Assembly (NCBI GenBank): GCA_905221615.1
Contig: CAJNDT010000593.1
Coordinates: 1-64,000 of the forward strand
Direction of reading: 5' to 3'
Length of the DNA: 64,000 nt
Source of the DNA: Symbiodinium sp. CCMP2592
Taxonomy: Eukaryota > Sar > Dinophyceae > Suessiales > Symbiodiniaceae
Below, piece by piece: positions 51,601 through 64,000 of the stretch. The notes beneath the pieces were generated by a model. The model ran no database searches and was not told the origin of the DNA. It saw nothing but the letters and a program-made list of their open reading frames with translations. A program made the position numbers and the translations under genes. Each line of letters begins with the position of its first letter. Position 1 is the first letter of the stretch.

Positions 51601-54600
51601 CTCTGGTACACAAGCGCTTGCGGGACACTTCAGCCTACTTACTCTATGCGGCAGTGGTGTAGCCTCCTAAAATTTTCCAATCCTTTGTGCAGCTCTCCTC
51701 AGCCTCTGATATCAGATGGCTGCAATCCTTTCCGGAAGTTGAGCAACGCACGGTGCCTTATGGAGCTGCGTATCAGTGAGTGCGTGAGTGCAGTCACTCC
51801 TACTCATTGGTGTTGAAAGCTAGAAAGCATAGCGTCTTCAACTTCAGATGCGTGTGTCCGCACCACTTGAGAACTTGACAACTTCTCTGAGGCAATCGAA
51901 GTCGTTGCGGCGATAAAGGGCGCAGTCTCTATCAACATTGGAACGCTGGATCCAACTTGGAGTCATGGCTTTACAAGGCTTTGGAATATCGCAAGCGATC
52001 TACCCGTGGCCAACACAGCACGGGTACCTCATTCCTGAGCGGACCTGGCTCTTCAATTCAAAGGCTGCTTTAGAATCTGCTTTTCTGCACCGTGAACTTG
52101 ATTTCTCCCAAGGATAGAGTCCTTCAAGTTTGCAGCAAGGCCAGTGCCAGTGCTGCTTGTGTAGCATGGCCCATGTCTGCAGATGGAGCGTACCGTCGAT
52201 ACGGGCTTGCGAGGACCTGCAAGGCCAAGGGAGTGCCGTGGGTCCTGGACCCGGTGGCTGCAGGATTCACACCCCTCAGGCGCGTAGGCGTCCCAAGGGC
52301 CGAAAGGCGATGTACTGCTGCTACTGTGCGCAGCGTGACCTGGTGCAGGACTACCACGGCCACGGAGCTCTTAGACATCGGAGGGTGCAGCCGCGGAAAA
52401 GTTCGCTTGTTTGGTTCAAAGTTCAAGGGTCTTTTGCTAAGGCTTCGACTGCGCGGCCTTGCAGCACAGGGTTTAGCCATTCTTCATGTGGGCTGGCATG
52501 GATGCTGGTGCAAACAGGAAGGTTTTCAACTAGGTTTCAACAGAATGGTCAGCAGAAGACTCCGCGGCTGTTTAATCTGCCAGAGAGTCTGCGAGGTGCT
52601 CGGTGCTCCGTGGCAACGCTTCGGAGATCCTAGCCGTCGCCGGTGCAGCGGGAGACACCAAGGGCGTGGACTCCTCACAAGGCGGGGTCCTTCGCCCAAG
52701 GGGTTGAGGTGAACGTGAGCATCGGCAGGCTCGGGTGCCGCTCTGAAGGCTGCCAAGAGCTTGGCGGCCAAGTACAACTGCGCCGCTTGGATGCCTCTGA
52801 TGGTTGGTGTGAGGAAGCAGCCTGCAGGCTGCCTCTTGCCTCCTCTCACATGCATGAGGTCGTCTGCATCTCTGGTGCCGTTGACTTCGTGGCCGCTCAG
52901 ACCGCTCGAAGTGATCCTCACCCAGCTTCCTTCGCCCGAATTCAACAGAGGTCAATCCCACCGGACAAGTCTCGAGTTGCGAGCATGGGGTAGAGTGGCG
53001 TGTCTGCAATTCGCCAAGCTTTTTCTTTGTTTGGCTTGGTGGCCTTGTTTCGGGCACACTGCTCAATGCAGGGTTCCTGCTTCACTCCCGAGCTACACCC
53101 GAAGTTTCAGAGCTTGGCAGGATGGTTTGCGATCAGTTCTTTCGTGTGCTCAGCAAACCAGGTTTCCAGACTTTGACTGCGAGCGATCTGACTCGAACAG
53201 CCAGCTTCCAGCCCGCCAGGATGCTGACGAAGATCACGGCCGCCGGCTGCCTCGAACCTTGGCATGCACTAAAGAATGCAGCCTGGAAATGGAGTTCCTT
53301 GGCACGTTCATTCTGTCTTCCGGTGAGGTCTCTTCGATCATCGCAGCCTTCCTGGCGGCCAAGCCAAGCGCCCGAATCCGAGAAAACCCTGAGCTCTGCT
53401 CTGATCCCTTCATTGCCAGCATGGCACATCTGACGCCTGAACAAGATGGGACACGTGAAGGACAAAGCTCGGCAGCTAGGAGCGTCACACCGAATCCGCA
53501 CTGACCTCCTTTCCAGAGTTTCCATGGGGCCGAGGGCTTTGCGGACGCGGAGGCAGCTCTGTACGCGTTGCCGGGCGGCAACGTAGCAAGGGAACGAATG
53601 ACCAACCTTGAGGTTTCGGAGAAGTCTTTTGATCTCTGGCTCTGAGCCATTGCCTCTTATTCCCAGTCGAGCGCCCATCTTGTTTGGGGATCCCCGTTCC
53701 ATGCACCTGTTCGGCTTGCAGGTTCATCTACTTCGGCATTTGCTCAGAGGCTGCATGGCATGGAGTGGCTTTGAGTGCCTTTTCAACCCCAGACAAGGAG
53801 GGGGGTCACATTCCCGCGAAAGAGTCTGCCTCGGCCGAGGCAGCGAGTCAGACCAGCAAAGGGCCGGGTTCGCTCAGGCTGAACTTGCTCCTTGGCACGG
53901 AGATGAAAAAGGCAGAGCAGCAGAGAGGGGCCTCTCTTTGGCAGCTAGCGGCACTCTTGCTACTCTTGCTCTTCACAGGCTTGACCAGCTGTACAATTTT
54001 GACCTGGAGCAGTTGGGTGACGATGATTGAGCCGCTGCCACTGCAGTCTCCGCAGGGAGAGGGGGCATGCGAAGATCTTTGGTGCTTTCACCGGAGAACC
54101 CGGGTATGTAAAACGACATAGGCCCCCGCCTGCCCCAAGCATCAGAGCTCACAGAAAAGTTCGGGGGCTCTTGCCCCGCTCTGCCTGCTGTAGCACGAGT
54201 GCCTCCTCAGGGATCTCCTCAGGAGGAGAATTCCAGGACTCCTGGTGGGCATGTGCCTGTTGATAGTGGACTCGTTCGTAGAGTCTGCTGGGATATCACG
54301 AAAGTCAGAGACAGTTTGTAGTACTTCAGAAGAAACATTGATTCGTGTCAGTCCTGATTTAAGCCCAGTGGTTGGATGGGCCCTGACGAAATCCACTACT
54401 GGCGGAATCGCTTGGCTGTTGAAGTTGCTGTTTGCTTTTGGTCTCTGATCGTTCACGGCCCATTCGACAGCCCAGCCTCTGGCGGCAGGAGTACAGCTTT
54501 CCAAGCAGCAGCACATAAGTTCCAAGTCACCGCACATCAGCTTGAGGAAACGATTCCCATGGGTATGACGAAGCCAAAAAAACAAGCTGCTGTGTGGCGT

Positions 54601-57600
54601 GCACTTCCGTGTGGCGGTGAGAGATCCAAGAATCCATGGCCTCAGCGCATGTGCGGCCAAGGCCGCACCGCCTGCAAACCCGAAGTCACCACGGAGCTCT
54701 CCAGGGCGCAGAGACCCTACGCATGAATCCTTTCAGCTTCGTCCTCAATTGCCGGAAACGTTCAGGTCACTCAAGCGATGCCGGTTTATACAGCAAGAAT
54801 AGCTCAAAACGGGGTGGTAACCGAGTAGTAATTAATGACGGACATTGAACCGCCGGGAGCAGGAGATGCTGGAGCACCAGAGCAGTAGAATAGCTTTGGC
54901 ATTGGAGATGCATGGAGATGCTCTGCAGAAAAAGTTCGGGACAGAAGTTTTGGGAAGGTTTGTGGGCATGCCCCTGCAGCACGGATAAAAGCGGACGGCT
55001 GACGGCATCTTCGTAGCCTGAAGAACCGTGATAGCCTTCGTGTTTTGATGTCGTCGTCTTCCGTCTCTGGCAGCGCGGCCACTTGGTGGAAAAGGCAGCT
55101 CGAAGCCTTGTGGAGTGGGCGGTGGTCTGAAGTTCCCAGCGATAGAGGGGTAGGGGTCAGCCTTAATTGACCTCCGACGGTTCCTCCAAGTTGGACATCT
55201 GACGACTGCTACCAGCGATGCGCACCATTCACCAAAGCAAGTCGTTGCTGGACTCGGAGCGTCGGAGCGTGAAAATGCCTGCAGCTCTACTGAAGCACCA
55301 CGATGGGTGGCTCAGGCTGCCGCAGCCTGTGCACCTCAGGCTGCTGTGCTGAAGTCGTGGCAGGTTCCAGTTCTCACTACACTTTGAGCCACGGAGCGAA
55401 CATGGAGGTCTTTGTCAAACAGGCTACCCGCCAAGAGTGCATGGGGGCAAGCTTGGAGCTTGGTGCGCTGCATTTGGTGCAGGCGTGCTGGTTGCTTCGG
55501 GTCGGAGTACGGACGGCAGGATCCAAGCGGTGAAAGCTCCGAGTATCTTCGTGTTCTGCAGTCTTCCGTGGCACAGGACGTTGCCTCTGACATGCCGATG
55601 GCTTCGACGTATCGGCACGGCTCCTACAAGCGCTCGTGGGTCCTGGGAGGGATGTGTAGGGCCCGTACCATGTAACAGTTGCATGTGCGTGTGAATGCTA
55701 GAAGTATTCCAAACATCCACAGCGTCATTATATGCGCATGTCTCAAGTGTGGCAATGCATACTGGCGGCTTGGCTGCAGCATGGAATCATCTCGGTTTTT
55801 CGCAGCATAGGCTCTCACACCGTTGAAATTCCGGGCATCTCGTCCTCCATGCCGGCAGCTGAGTTTCCCGTCGATTGGCATTCGGCAACAATGAAGGTCA
55901 CGCAGATCTGAACGCTACGAGGTACCACGCATCTGCAGACGACGTGGGAATGGGGCTTAGATTTGAACATGCAGTGTTTTGATACTCTGCAGTTACATTT
56001 TCCAGCAATTGCAGAGTGCCCACTAAGGCATGCAGATTATCTGCCTCGCGGAGGCCGAGCAGAATCGCAGTGCCTTTGGTGTTGCCGGACTCTCACAGCA
56101 CGCGGCACGGGGCAAGAGCCGCACAGCCGGGCCAAGCTCTGAGGCCCAGTCCTGCATCGGGCCCTTCGAGTTGGATCCCATCACTCGCATGAGTCTGGAG
56201 CGACCGGCTCTGACGGGCTTGGACGCGGCCGGACTAGAGTCTAGAGCCCAGAACGCCCTGTGTCGCGAGGAGAACATCGTTTCCTCCGGGGCAAGCCGCT
56301 TTCCGGCTGGGATCTCACTGCACGTGCTGAGATCCGTGTCTCCCTCGCCATGGGCCTCGAATTGCCATCGTTGACAGTCGTCTCGTTCCTCACGGATGGG
56401 ATGGTTGGGCTTGATTGGATTCCTTGTATTCTACTGGTCGAGGTGCGACACTTCAGGGACCAGAACGATCCGCATCCGCCAGGGGCCAAGTTTGGAAACA
56501 CAGGGGGTGTCAGGAGACTGAGTCGGCGAGGGCTGTCAATTCCTTTCTGAACAGGCTGGAAGGTTTTGCCTAATTGCTTTTGTGCATCTTCAGCTGCGTC
56601 CCTAAGGCGCGATCTGCAGATCCATGTAACGCAGGACTGCAGTGAAGCCACAAAGACCAGCCTCTCCGTCTTTGAAGCGGCGGTGTGAGGACCACGTGAA
56701 AGTCGTGCATCCCGGAGCCGAGAGAGGAAGCAATGAGGTGCCGATGAAATACATGAGAAATCTTAGAGCCGAAGAGCCGAAGAGCCGTGCCTTCTAGTTT
56801 AGGGAAGCGTACACTCGCGCATGAGTGTGTACGACTTGTGTACGTCTTCGGCAGCAGGTCATGGCGCCTTATTCTGCCGACTTCCCCAAGGCTGCGGAGG
56901 GCACTGAGATGCACTGAGTGGAGTGCCTGCCCCCACAGCTCTGTGAGGTGATCATCCATCCAACCGACACTTGCAAGTTCCGGCTGGAGCTCAGCGAAGA
57001 GCAGGCCGAGACGCCGAAGACAACTACGCGTCTGCGTTGCGGCATTGCGGAGCCATGATGCGGAGCCGAGCCAGGACAAAGTCTTCCACTTCGTGGCCTT
57101 GTCCAGGCTGGGTCGGGGCTGAAGATAGGCAGTCACGCAGGTAGCTCCACAACGCAGCGGTTTCTTTCCCAAAAGTGCTAAGACTTAGACTGCTAAGGCT
57201 GTCCAGGGCTGACTCCTGCATAATCCTCGAAAGACCGCAAGGACGTCTCGGGATCTGATCGCGCTGCTCATCAGAACGTTTCATGCCCGACCCATAACTT
57301 GAATGCTGTACCAGGTTTCACAAGACATTCCGGACTCACAAAAGAGTCCAAGGAACTACTTTTGACTTCAAGCCCGCCTGCGACTTTTGGGCCATGCCCG
57401 CTGACGTGTTCCTTGCTATGCTTAGGCTCGACAGTATGTGGCGACGTCCTTCGTGCTGAGTAGGCACAGCAACTGGGGTCTTCATTGCTTCAGTGGCATC
57501 GGGCTTGCCAAAGTGCTTCCGTCATAAGTCTTCATCTCCCCCTAATGCTGGCCCAGGCTTTATCAAGATCCCGCACGGCCAGGAGCCGGATCCCCAAGTT

Positions 57601-60600
57601 CCGGGTAGGCCCTCGTCGCGATTGTGTGCTAGGGCCGTAGATGATGTTGCTGAAGTGCCGGGTTGAAAACATGTGGTTCCAAGTGTCCTCGTGGTTTCTG
57701 CCTCTGAGTTCTGAGCAGTGTCGGCCAAGGCTCCGTTGACGACGGCACTCATGCAGGCCCGATCGATGAGCACAGCGCCGTAGCCGCCGTAGCCGCTGCA
57801 GCCGCAGCCGTGCATCCAAAAGGCAGTTGGCTTGCACACAGGACTTCGACCTGCAGCGGCTTGGAGACCGGCTCGGGAAGGATCACGAAAGACTCAGCGC
57901 ACGAGAAGAATCAGGTAGAGCAGGGCGGTTCGTGCCAGAAACCGGCTCAAACACCAGTTGCCTGAACCATTCTGTGAAATCTGGGTGATCCTCGCATTTG
58001 TCCTCAGGAGCTGGACCGAACCGTCGGTCAGCTGGAAGCAGTCGAGCTGCGCAGGGCACGCTTAAGCCGCGTGCGGGTTTCGTGACAGAAGGGAACTCGT
58101 GCCAGGGACAAGAGAAACACGGAAACATGTTGGCATCCGTCTCATCACGACCCGGCCTCGGCCAGGAGGGTGGTCCGCACCTCCAACAACGAGAAGAGGG
58201 AGCTGCAGGCCAGGCGTTTTCATGTCTCAGAGTCGGTTGGGAATGTCTGCAGACTGCAGATCTTTGCAGATGTCTGATGATGTCTGCAGGCTCAGCTGTC
58301 CGAGACGATCGGAAGCTACACGGAGGCAGTGGTCCGAAATCCGGCCGAGCCGTTAGGTGTAATCCGGTGTTGGCCTGGGAAAGGCTATCGAGCAACTCCA
58401 TCAGCAGCTGGCGCCGGCTGCCAAGGTGGGGAATGCAGCATCAGGATCGTAGTGCTCAATACTTGGCAAGACGGTCTGGCACGGTAGATGGCTGGAAGCT
58501 CAGGGTGGAATGGTAGCTGCTCTGCAGCTTCAGATTCACGACGGCCGTGTCTGGAACACAGCTTCGATCCGCCGATCTTGCGACGGCTCGATTGGGGACC
58601 TTCCAAGGCCTTGCACAGCAAGCTACAGCTGGAACTCCAGGAGCTGAGGTGCGACAGAGGGCAGCGGCGAGTGATGCAGTGATCTGAGAGCGCTCTTCGG
58701 CCTCCCGGCCTCCGGGAGGCAGCGGCTGGACGAAGAGCAGCGAGCGACAGGCGCTGACGGCTCCGCTGAGTCGCACGGACTGCGTCGCGCGCTTCGCTTC
58801 TTCGCTTCTTCGCTGCGCTGCGCGGCGGAGGCCCCTACGGCAGCGACGGCCCGGCCGCGCAGATGCGGGCCGCTGTCCCAGCCGAGAAGCGCCGGGCTGT
58901 GCCATAGCCGCCGCATCGCTTGGCCCCAGGCACGGACTGTGGAGACCTATCGGGCTGAGATCGCTAAGCTGCGGGCACAAATCAGCCGCAGCCCCAGGCA
59001 GAGAGGACGCGGCTGGATGCTTTGTGCTGGTGTGAGAGTCCCCAGCATCGCGTAGCGCTGTTCCTTTGTTGCAGGTGCACTTGCAGGGAGCGAGAAGCAG
59101 CACTCCGAACGGGACTGCCTCAGTTGCGTCAATTGAACCTTCGTGTCAGCATGACGGGTCAAGCAGTTTCCTGCACGTGTTATCCGCTCGAAATGGCAGG
59201 ACTCCACGCGGGCGGAGGAGCTCCGAAGGTTACGGGGTGACGCCCTGCCCTCGGCTTTAGGCCCTTTAGGCTTGGTCGGCCTGCAGTTAGAATTTGCTCC
59301 TCGAATTCTCGACAAGCTATTGGCCTGGCATGTAATGGGCTTCGTGAGGTCGATAGCCTTAGCCGCGAAAAGGAGGGCCTGGAACGCATGGTCGCAGAGG
59401 CTTGTCTTCCTTTCGGAAGTGTTCTTGACACATGCTGGGTCACAGTGGGCCAGAGGGGGTGGCTTGAATCAGGGTGGCAAGTCCAAAGACGAGCTGATCG
59501 AGAACTTCTTGTATGCCAAGGCATGAAAGGGCTAAGCCGCTGAGCCATTATGGGGCCTTGGTCACCTTCAGTGGAGAATCTCAGTGGCCTCATTGTCAGG
59601 GCTGCCTCGACAAGCTGCAGATTGCCTCCATCACCTCGCCAGCCTGCTCTCCAGAACACGAGCGCCAGGCCTTGGGCCCAAAATGTGAGCGTAGTGGCTG
59701 CAAACTTCCATTCGCTTATCCTCTCAAGTCCTGAGAAAGGTGGCGCAACTGCGGGAGACATACAACCAGGCAGGTGGATCCGGGTCCACAGACGCTTGCT
59801 GAGCGTCTCTGTTGCCATGGTGTTTCCGTGTGACACTGCGCCACATGTCATCCCAAAGTCTGACGCGCCTAGAGGTGGTCGATGAACGAAACCGGCTGAT
59901 GGTCCGGGTCGAGGTTCCTCCGCTGAGCTCCTTCTCTGTTTTGGCAGTTCGTGAACTCACGAAGTTAAAGGCAATAGCCGCCTCGGAGCCGTTTCCGAGT
60001 TCTGTTCCGTGGCCCGCCGCCAGCAGCAGGGTATGCAGACAAACAAACTATTTAAAGGCCAGGGTTTGGGATTGAGTGTTTAAGGTTCCGGTGCAGTTAT
60101 GCCGCGAACTTTCACGGCGACTTTACCTGATGGAGTGTTCCTCTTGCTCGAGCTCCGGCAAAGAAGCCTAAAACCGACCCCGGGGCGTGGGTAGAAGGAA
60201 TTACTTGGTTCCATGGAAGCAAATCTGACATCTCGACGCCCCGGCCTCCGGCCGCCACGGATAAAAGCCACGCAGCCAGGAAGGTGGAACATGCGCTTCA
60301 CGTTCACCCGCGTTCACCACCATGATGAGGAATAAACAGTTCCCTCCGGTGTCCTTTGAGCACCACAGGTGCTGTCTGCAAACGCAGCGAGTAGCTGAGC
60401 CTGGGAGATCACGAGCTGTGAGGCTCTGGACAAAGACCGGGAGAAGCAGAAGCAGTTTCGGGAGCCGGCTTCTCAGAGATGGCGAAAAGGAGAGACCGGG
60501 GGCGTGTCGACGGCGTGGTTTGGCCCAGGTCCACCCTTGAGAAGGCTACCCAGGCGAATGCCAGGCCGAGCGGACCTGCTGCTTGGCTCTTGGCTGAACG

Positions 60601-60899
60601 GCTGAACGTGAGAGTTGCAGGTTGCTGGAAGAGCGGGACAAGCTTGAGAAGGCAGACATGTGCAGACCAGCGCACGGACCATCTGAGACGAAATCGCCAG
60701 GAGAAGGCACGAGTGTCGACTCTCTACCAGCAGACCATGGCCATGCTCGCCCATTCCGCTGCAAATGCGGATTACGAGGCCTGGACCGCCCGCCCTGCGG
60801 CTTCAGTGAATTAAACCGCAGTACAGAAGAGTGAGAATCTACGCTTCCTGCCAGGAGGAGGACGAAGCCGTGCTCCAGGCACATCTAGACTCGCCCCGA
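51488..60899. other. Gene-poor stretch, nothing recognised
   Basis: Many random-looking frames overlap on both strands with none standing out. A short hydrophobic segment near 53935-53990 (WQLAALLLLLLFTGL) could be a membrane helix but has no supporting context. Confidence 0.35.
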
Positions 60900-60901
60900 A
60901 C

Positions 60902-60920
60902 GAGAGAGAGAGAGAGAGAG
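60902..60920 (+). repeat. (GA)n next to the spliced-leader relic
   Basis: A run of GA of about 19 bases immediately upstream of the leader sequence. Confidence 0.9.
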
Positions 60921-60938
60921 TAGCCATTTTGGCTCAAG
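60920..60938 (+). other. Spliced-leader relic
   Basis: GTAGCCATTTTGGCTCAAG matches the last 19 bases of the 22-base leader that dinoflagellates trans-splice to mRNAs. No donor GT-type intron of an SL RNA gene follows (next bases TATCGC), so this is not an SL RNA gene. It is best explained as an mRNA copied back into the genome. Confidence 0.85.
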
Positions 60939-61543
60939 TATCGCACCTTTGCTTGGGGGCTTGTGCTGCCTCCTTGCATCGGGGGGGAGCTGGGGGGTTA
61001 ACCTGGACTGTTGCCCCAGGGGAGCCTTCCCAGTTGCCCCAGCGGTGCTTGAGTCGCATACCCGACGCCACTGTGCTTAAGAGGCCCTTCTTAGGACTCC
61101 ACGAACGGAGCCATACCCGTCAACGGCAAGTTCGAACTTCTACTTCGAGATCCGTGACCTCTAAACTGCAAGGTCTTCACCGTGTGCACTCTCAAGCAGG
61201 GGGAGACAGTCCTCTCCACCACTGTCGTTCTTCAGTTGCCGGCCGAGCTTCGCCTACAGAACCACCTCGCTGGCCGGGGGAGTTTGTCGACCGGACGTTC
61301 GTGACTTTGGGCAAGCACGGGGACCTAGTGAAGAACAAACTACGGAAGGCCAAAAGAGCGCGGGGGAAAGACGCGCCACCAGCTAGCAGCACAACGCCGG
61401 ACCCAGACACAGGACGACACGTAGCCCAGGACGATCAGTTGGACGAGGGGGAGACCAGGGTCAACTACGACAGACCGTCAAGCTCCAAGACAGCGGGGGG
61501 AAAGTACAAGAGAGCCAGCAGGCCAAGGCGACAACAGGAGTGA
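60939..61543 (+). CDS. Possible retroposed gene downstream of the leader relic
   Basis: The frame is open from the leader to 61543 but has no ATG start near its beginning, and the sequence is Arg/Ser/Pro-rich. The last third (FVDRTFVTLGKHGDLVKNKL, then Lys/Arg/Ser-rich) could be protein. No family recognised and no poly-A tract seen downstream. Treat as an mRNA-derived remnant. Confidence 0.3.
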
Positions 61544-64000
61544 ACCACAGACGTAAAGAGGACCTCGGTGCAAAAGGCCCGGACGGAAAAAAGAGCCGGC
61601 GGCCAGTGAGGGGAAGTACAGTCGGTGACCTTTTCGCAAGCAGGGGGACTGCCACCCTGTACTCGTTTCTGCACCGTGTCTTTTGTTCCTTGGTTGTTGT
61701 TCAAAAAAGGGGAGATCCCACTGCAACCTTTCTTCAAGCTGTTCCGGTGTAGTTGCGGCCGTAAGCCGTAAACCTCATAAGGGGAACCATGTACATTCCG
61801 TCAATAAATCCGTGCATGTTCAAACATTCCTGTGTTTCCGTGAGCATGTTGCGAGGCGTGAACTCTTTAAGCGGGCCTGTGGGCTCTTCTCGGGCAAAAC
61901 ACCTTCACTCAACTGGGCTGGACAGCCCTCAATATCCCAATTTCTTTTCAACGCGCCCGGTACATCTCCTTCTAGATGAATTCGGAGGACAGGAGGCTTT
62001 AATTCAATTCGTTCATTCCAGGGTATTTCAAGGTATTCCTGCTCGAAGAAGTGGGGGCATGCAAGTTTTTCCTCCTCACTCCTAGGGCTGACCGGCGCTG
62101 TTGTGCAAGCACAGTTGCTGTGTGAGTCTTGGTGGATGTAGGCTTGGCTTGCTTGGCTTGTTTTCGAAAGCACGTCAGCGGGGGATTCAGCAAACTTTAC
62201 TCCTCATACAGACAGAGCCCCGAGGAGAAAATCTCTGAGGGGAAGGGACACCCCACCAATGGTCCGCGGGAGTGCGCCCGCGCACGGAGGGGTAGCCGGG
62301 ACGCTGCTGCCCCTTCACGCCCCGTAGAGAGAGAGAGAGAGAGAACCTGGTAGCAGGGTCCGTCCTTGCGCCCCACACGCCCTGCAAGCAAGCAAGCAAG
62401 AACCTCACTTGTTTCGGAGTTGTTTCGTGAGCCGGGGCCTCAGTAAGACAGTCGTGTGGGGCCGGGGTGTAAGCCAGACTCGCTGCGACAGCCCGTAGTG
62501 TGTTGCTTCAAGCAGGGCGGCGGCAGAGTCCAAATACTTTGTAGGACTGAAGCCTGCTGTTGTATTGAATTTGAAGCTACGGGGAGCCAACACTGTACCA
62601 CACCCACACACACACACACTCACTTGTGGAGCAACACCCACTCAGCTCGGCCCGAAGACCCAGACAAACCGGGGCGAGGCAGCACAGGGGCGGCAAACCT
62701 GCCCGGTGGGACCTCAGAGCGGCATGGACACAGCCAGTATAGCATACGTACTCTTCATAGTGCCTGGTCATTATGTGGGCACTACAATTGTCCACCATGC
62801 CGGTAGACTAGTTTGTCGCACTTAATACAGTGCTTCCAGCCAACAACGGGCTGCCCCCAGCGAGGGGTTCGCCCCTCAAGCCTGGCGAAAGAAAGAAAGA
62901 GAGATGGAGAGCGAGGGAGAGAGGGAGAGAGAGGGAGAGACAGGGAGAGAGGGAGAGAGAGGGAGAGAGAGAAACAGACTGAGAATACCAGTGCGCATTC
63001 GTGCGTGCGTGGGGGGGACTGCCCTCTACTTTGGCTGCGTGCAAGCAAGAGAGCAAGCAAGATACAGTTGCTGCATCTGTGAGTCGCGGAGGTCGAGCTT
63101 GAGGGTTGATGAAGTCTATGCCTATGCAGATGAGAGCCCGACACGCGGATAGTATGCAAGGCTTTGCGAGAAGAGGTCGCGAAGAAGCGCGAGCTCCTTC
63201 AGAAGAAGGCAGTGCAAGGGCCGTAGATGGTGTCGGAAGACGCAACGAACGCAAGTCTAGCCTCACGGTCGAAGGAGCAAGAAGGGGAGTCGCTGCGCCA
63301 GCGTCTCAAGAAGCTCGCTATGGTCGGCTGGCCAATTTGGGGGATTCTGTTGCAGAGGAAATTGCAGTTCATGTCTCGTTAGAGCTACTTCTCATCGGCG
63401 GAGTTTGGCTGCCATGAGCCACCGGCAGGTGTAGAGTTCAACCCGGAAGGCGCCTTGGACATTCGCTCAGCCGGTAAAGCTTGGCCGATTCGTTTAGCAT
63501 TCGCAAGGCTTTTGTGAGAATCTACAGGCTGCTGCCGTGCTGCCCGCTCCCGTTCAAAGTGACGGGTCCTAGCTTGCAGATTCCAGATGCTGAGCCCGAG
63601 CCCATCTGAAACCCACATGTCGCATACCCTCATATTGCTTTCAATCCCTAGGGCGTAGTGTAGGGCCTAGGGGGTCTCCGTAGGAGCCAGAAACAGGCAT
63701 TCTGCAGAAGCAGGAAAAAGGGGCGGGGCCGGGCCACCTGCTCTTGAAGGGCGATGTGCAACCCGTGTTCGATGTAGTGATGTAGTGTACGTGTTGTCGG
63801 CATCAGAGTAGCCAAGCGACCTCTTGCACAGAAGCTTCCAGATCCGGGAAATAGGTGCTGTTGGCATAGCCCGTCCTCCGCCTGATCGAATCATAATCTT
63901 CATCTTCTTTGTCATCAAAATTTTCTCATCGTCACTGTCATGGTCCTACTCCTGCTCATCCTTATCCTCATCCCCCGTCATCATCACCTTTTGGACCATC
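61544..64000. other. No gene recognised; microsatellites
   Basis: (GA)n at 62326-62343, a CAAG run at 62385-62401, (CA)n at about 62600-62619, GA-rich imperfect repeat at 62888-62975. Frames through the latter are Arg/Glu or Leu/Ser artefacts. Confidence 0.45.

Noticed and set aside
60920..60945. Spliced-leader RNA gene
   Set aside because: The leader is not followed by a GT donor and no Sm-type site is seen, so a retroposed mRNA is more likely.
62782..63266. Ser/Leu-rich frames near the end
   Set aside because: They are translations of the imperfect GA repeat at 62888-62975.

Overview
This window looks like nuclear DNA of a dinoflagellate alga. The evidence is a 19-base relic of the dinoflagellate trans-spliced leader (60920-60938), degenerate plant/alga-type telomere motifs (TTTAGGG/CCCTAAA) in non-coding DNA, decayed multi-copy retroelements of a kind I associate with dinoflagellates, long microsatellites, and no compact gene order. 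The genus cannot be told. No bacterial-type genes, tRNA or rRNA genes were recognised. Almost everything interpretable is mobile DNA, much of it nested.

Region 1 (1-20944) is one retroelement on the + strand. It has a Gag-like protein with two zinc motifs (260-1525), a single in-frame UGA, and then an open Pol frame. Pol begins with a cytosine-C5-methyltransferase-like domain and an Fe(II)/2-oxoglutarate-dioxygenase-like domain (1526-3670), and ends with reverse transcriptase and RNase H (18363-20018). A 325-bp repeat occurs twice after Pol (20052-20376 and 20619-20944), resembling the split direct repeats of DIRS/Ngaro elements. Pol is cut in two by a 14,690-bp DNA transposon (3671-18360) with 28-bp perfect terminal inverted repeats and a TA target duplication. 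Removing it with one TA restores the Pol frame exactly. Inside the transposon, about eight minus-strand coding segments (17608 down to 4129) look like exons of one large gene. Their introns are full of telomere-like motifs, TA runs, a 119-bp-arm palindrome, a G-rich tract and a dispersed TCGCAnGTAA motif.

Region 2 (20945-25711) holds a 279-residue protein of unknown function, the C-terminal half of a C5 DNA methyltransferase, and a stranded tyrosine recombinase. Region 3 (26282-33606) is a second, decayed retroelement with the same parts list (Gag, in-frame UGA, dioxygenase-like, methyltransferase-like, RT-RNase H, two 151-bp repeats). Its dioxygenase and methyltransferase domains are in the opposite order from element 1, and the frame is broken several times.

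Region 4 (33609-36456) is a truncated right end of the same DNA transposon family, split by a 2.6-kb repeat-rich block. That block recurs inverted at 49100-51487. Between them lie 3 kb of decayed unknown coding sequence (36483-39543) and a self-complementary AACCTGGGTT array (40168-40605). From 51488 to the end I see little beyond the spliced-leader relic and microsatellites.

Taken together, the window records successive insertions. The most notable system is a retroelement lineage carrying both a DNA-methyltransferase-like and a base-oxidising-dioxygenase-like domain, in a lineage known for modified thymine (hydroxymethyluracil). The second is a very large intron-bearing TIR transposon nested in that retroelement. 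Names of families are from recognition of motifs only; no database search was possible.
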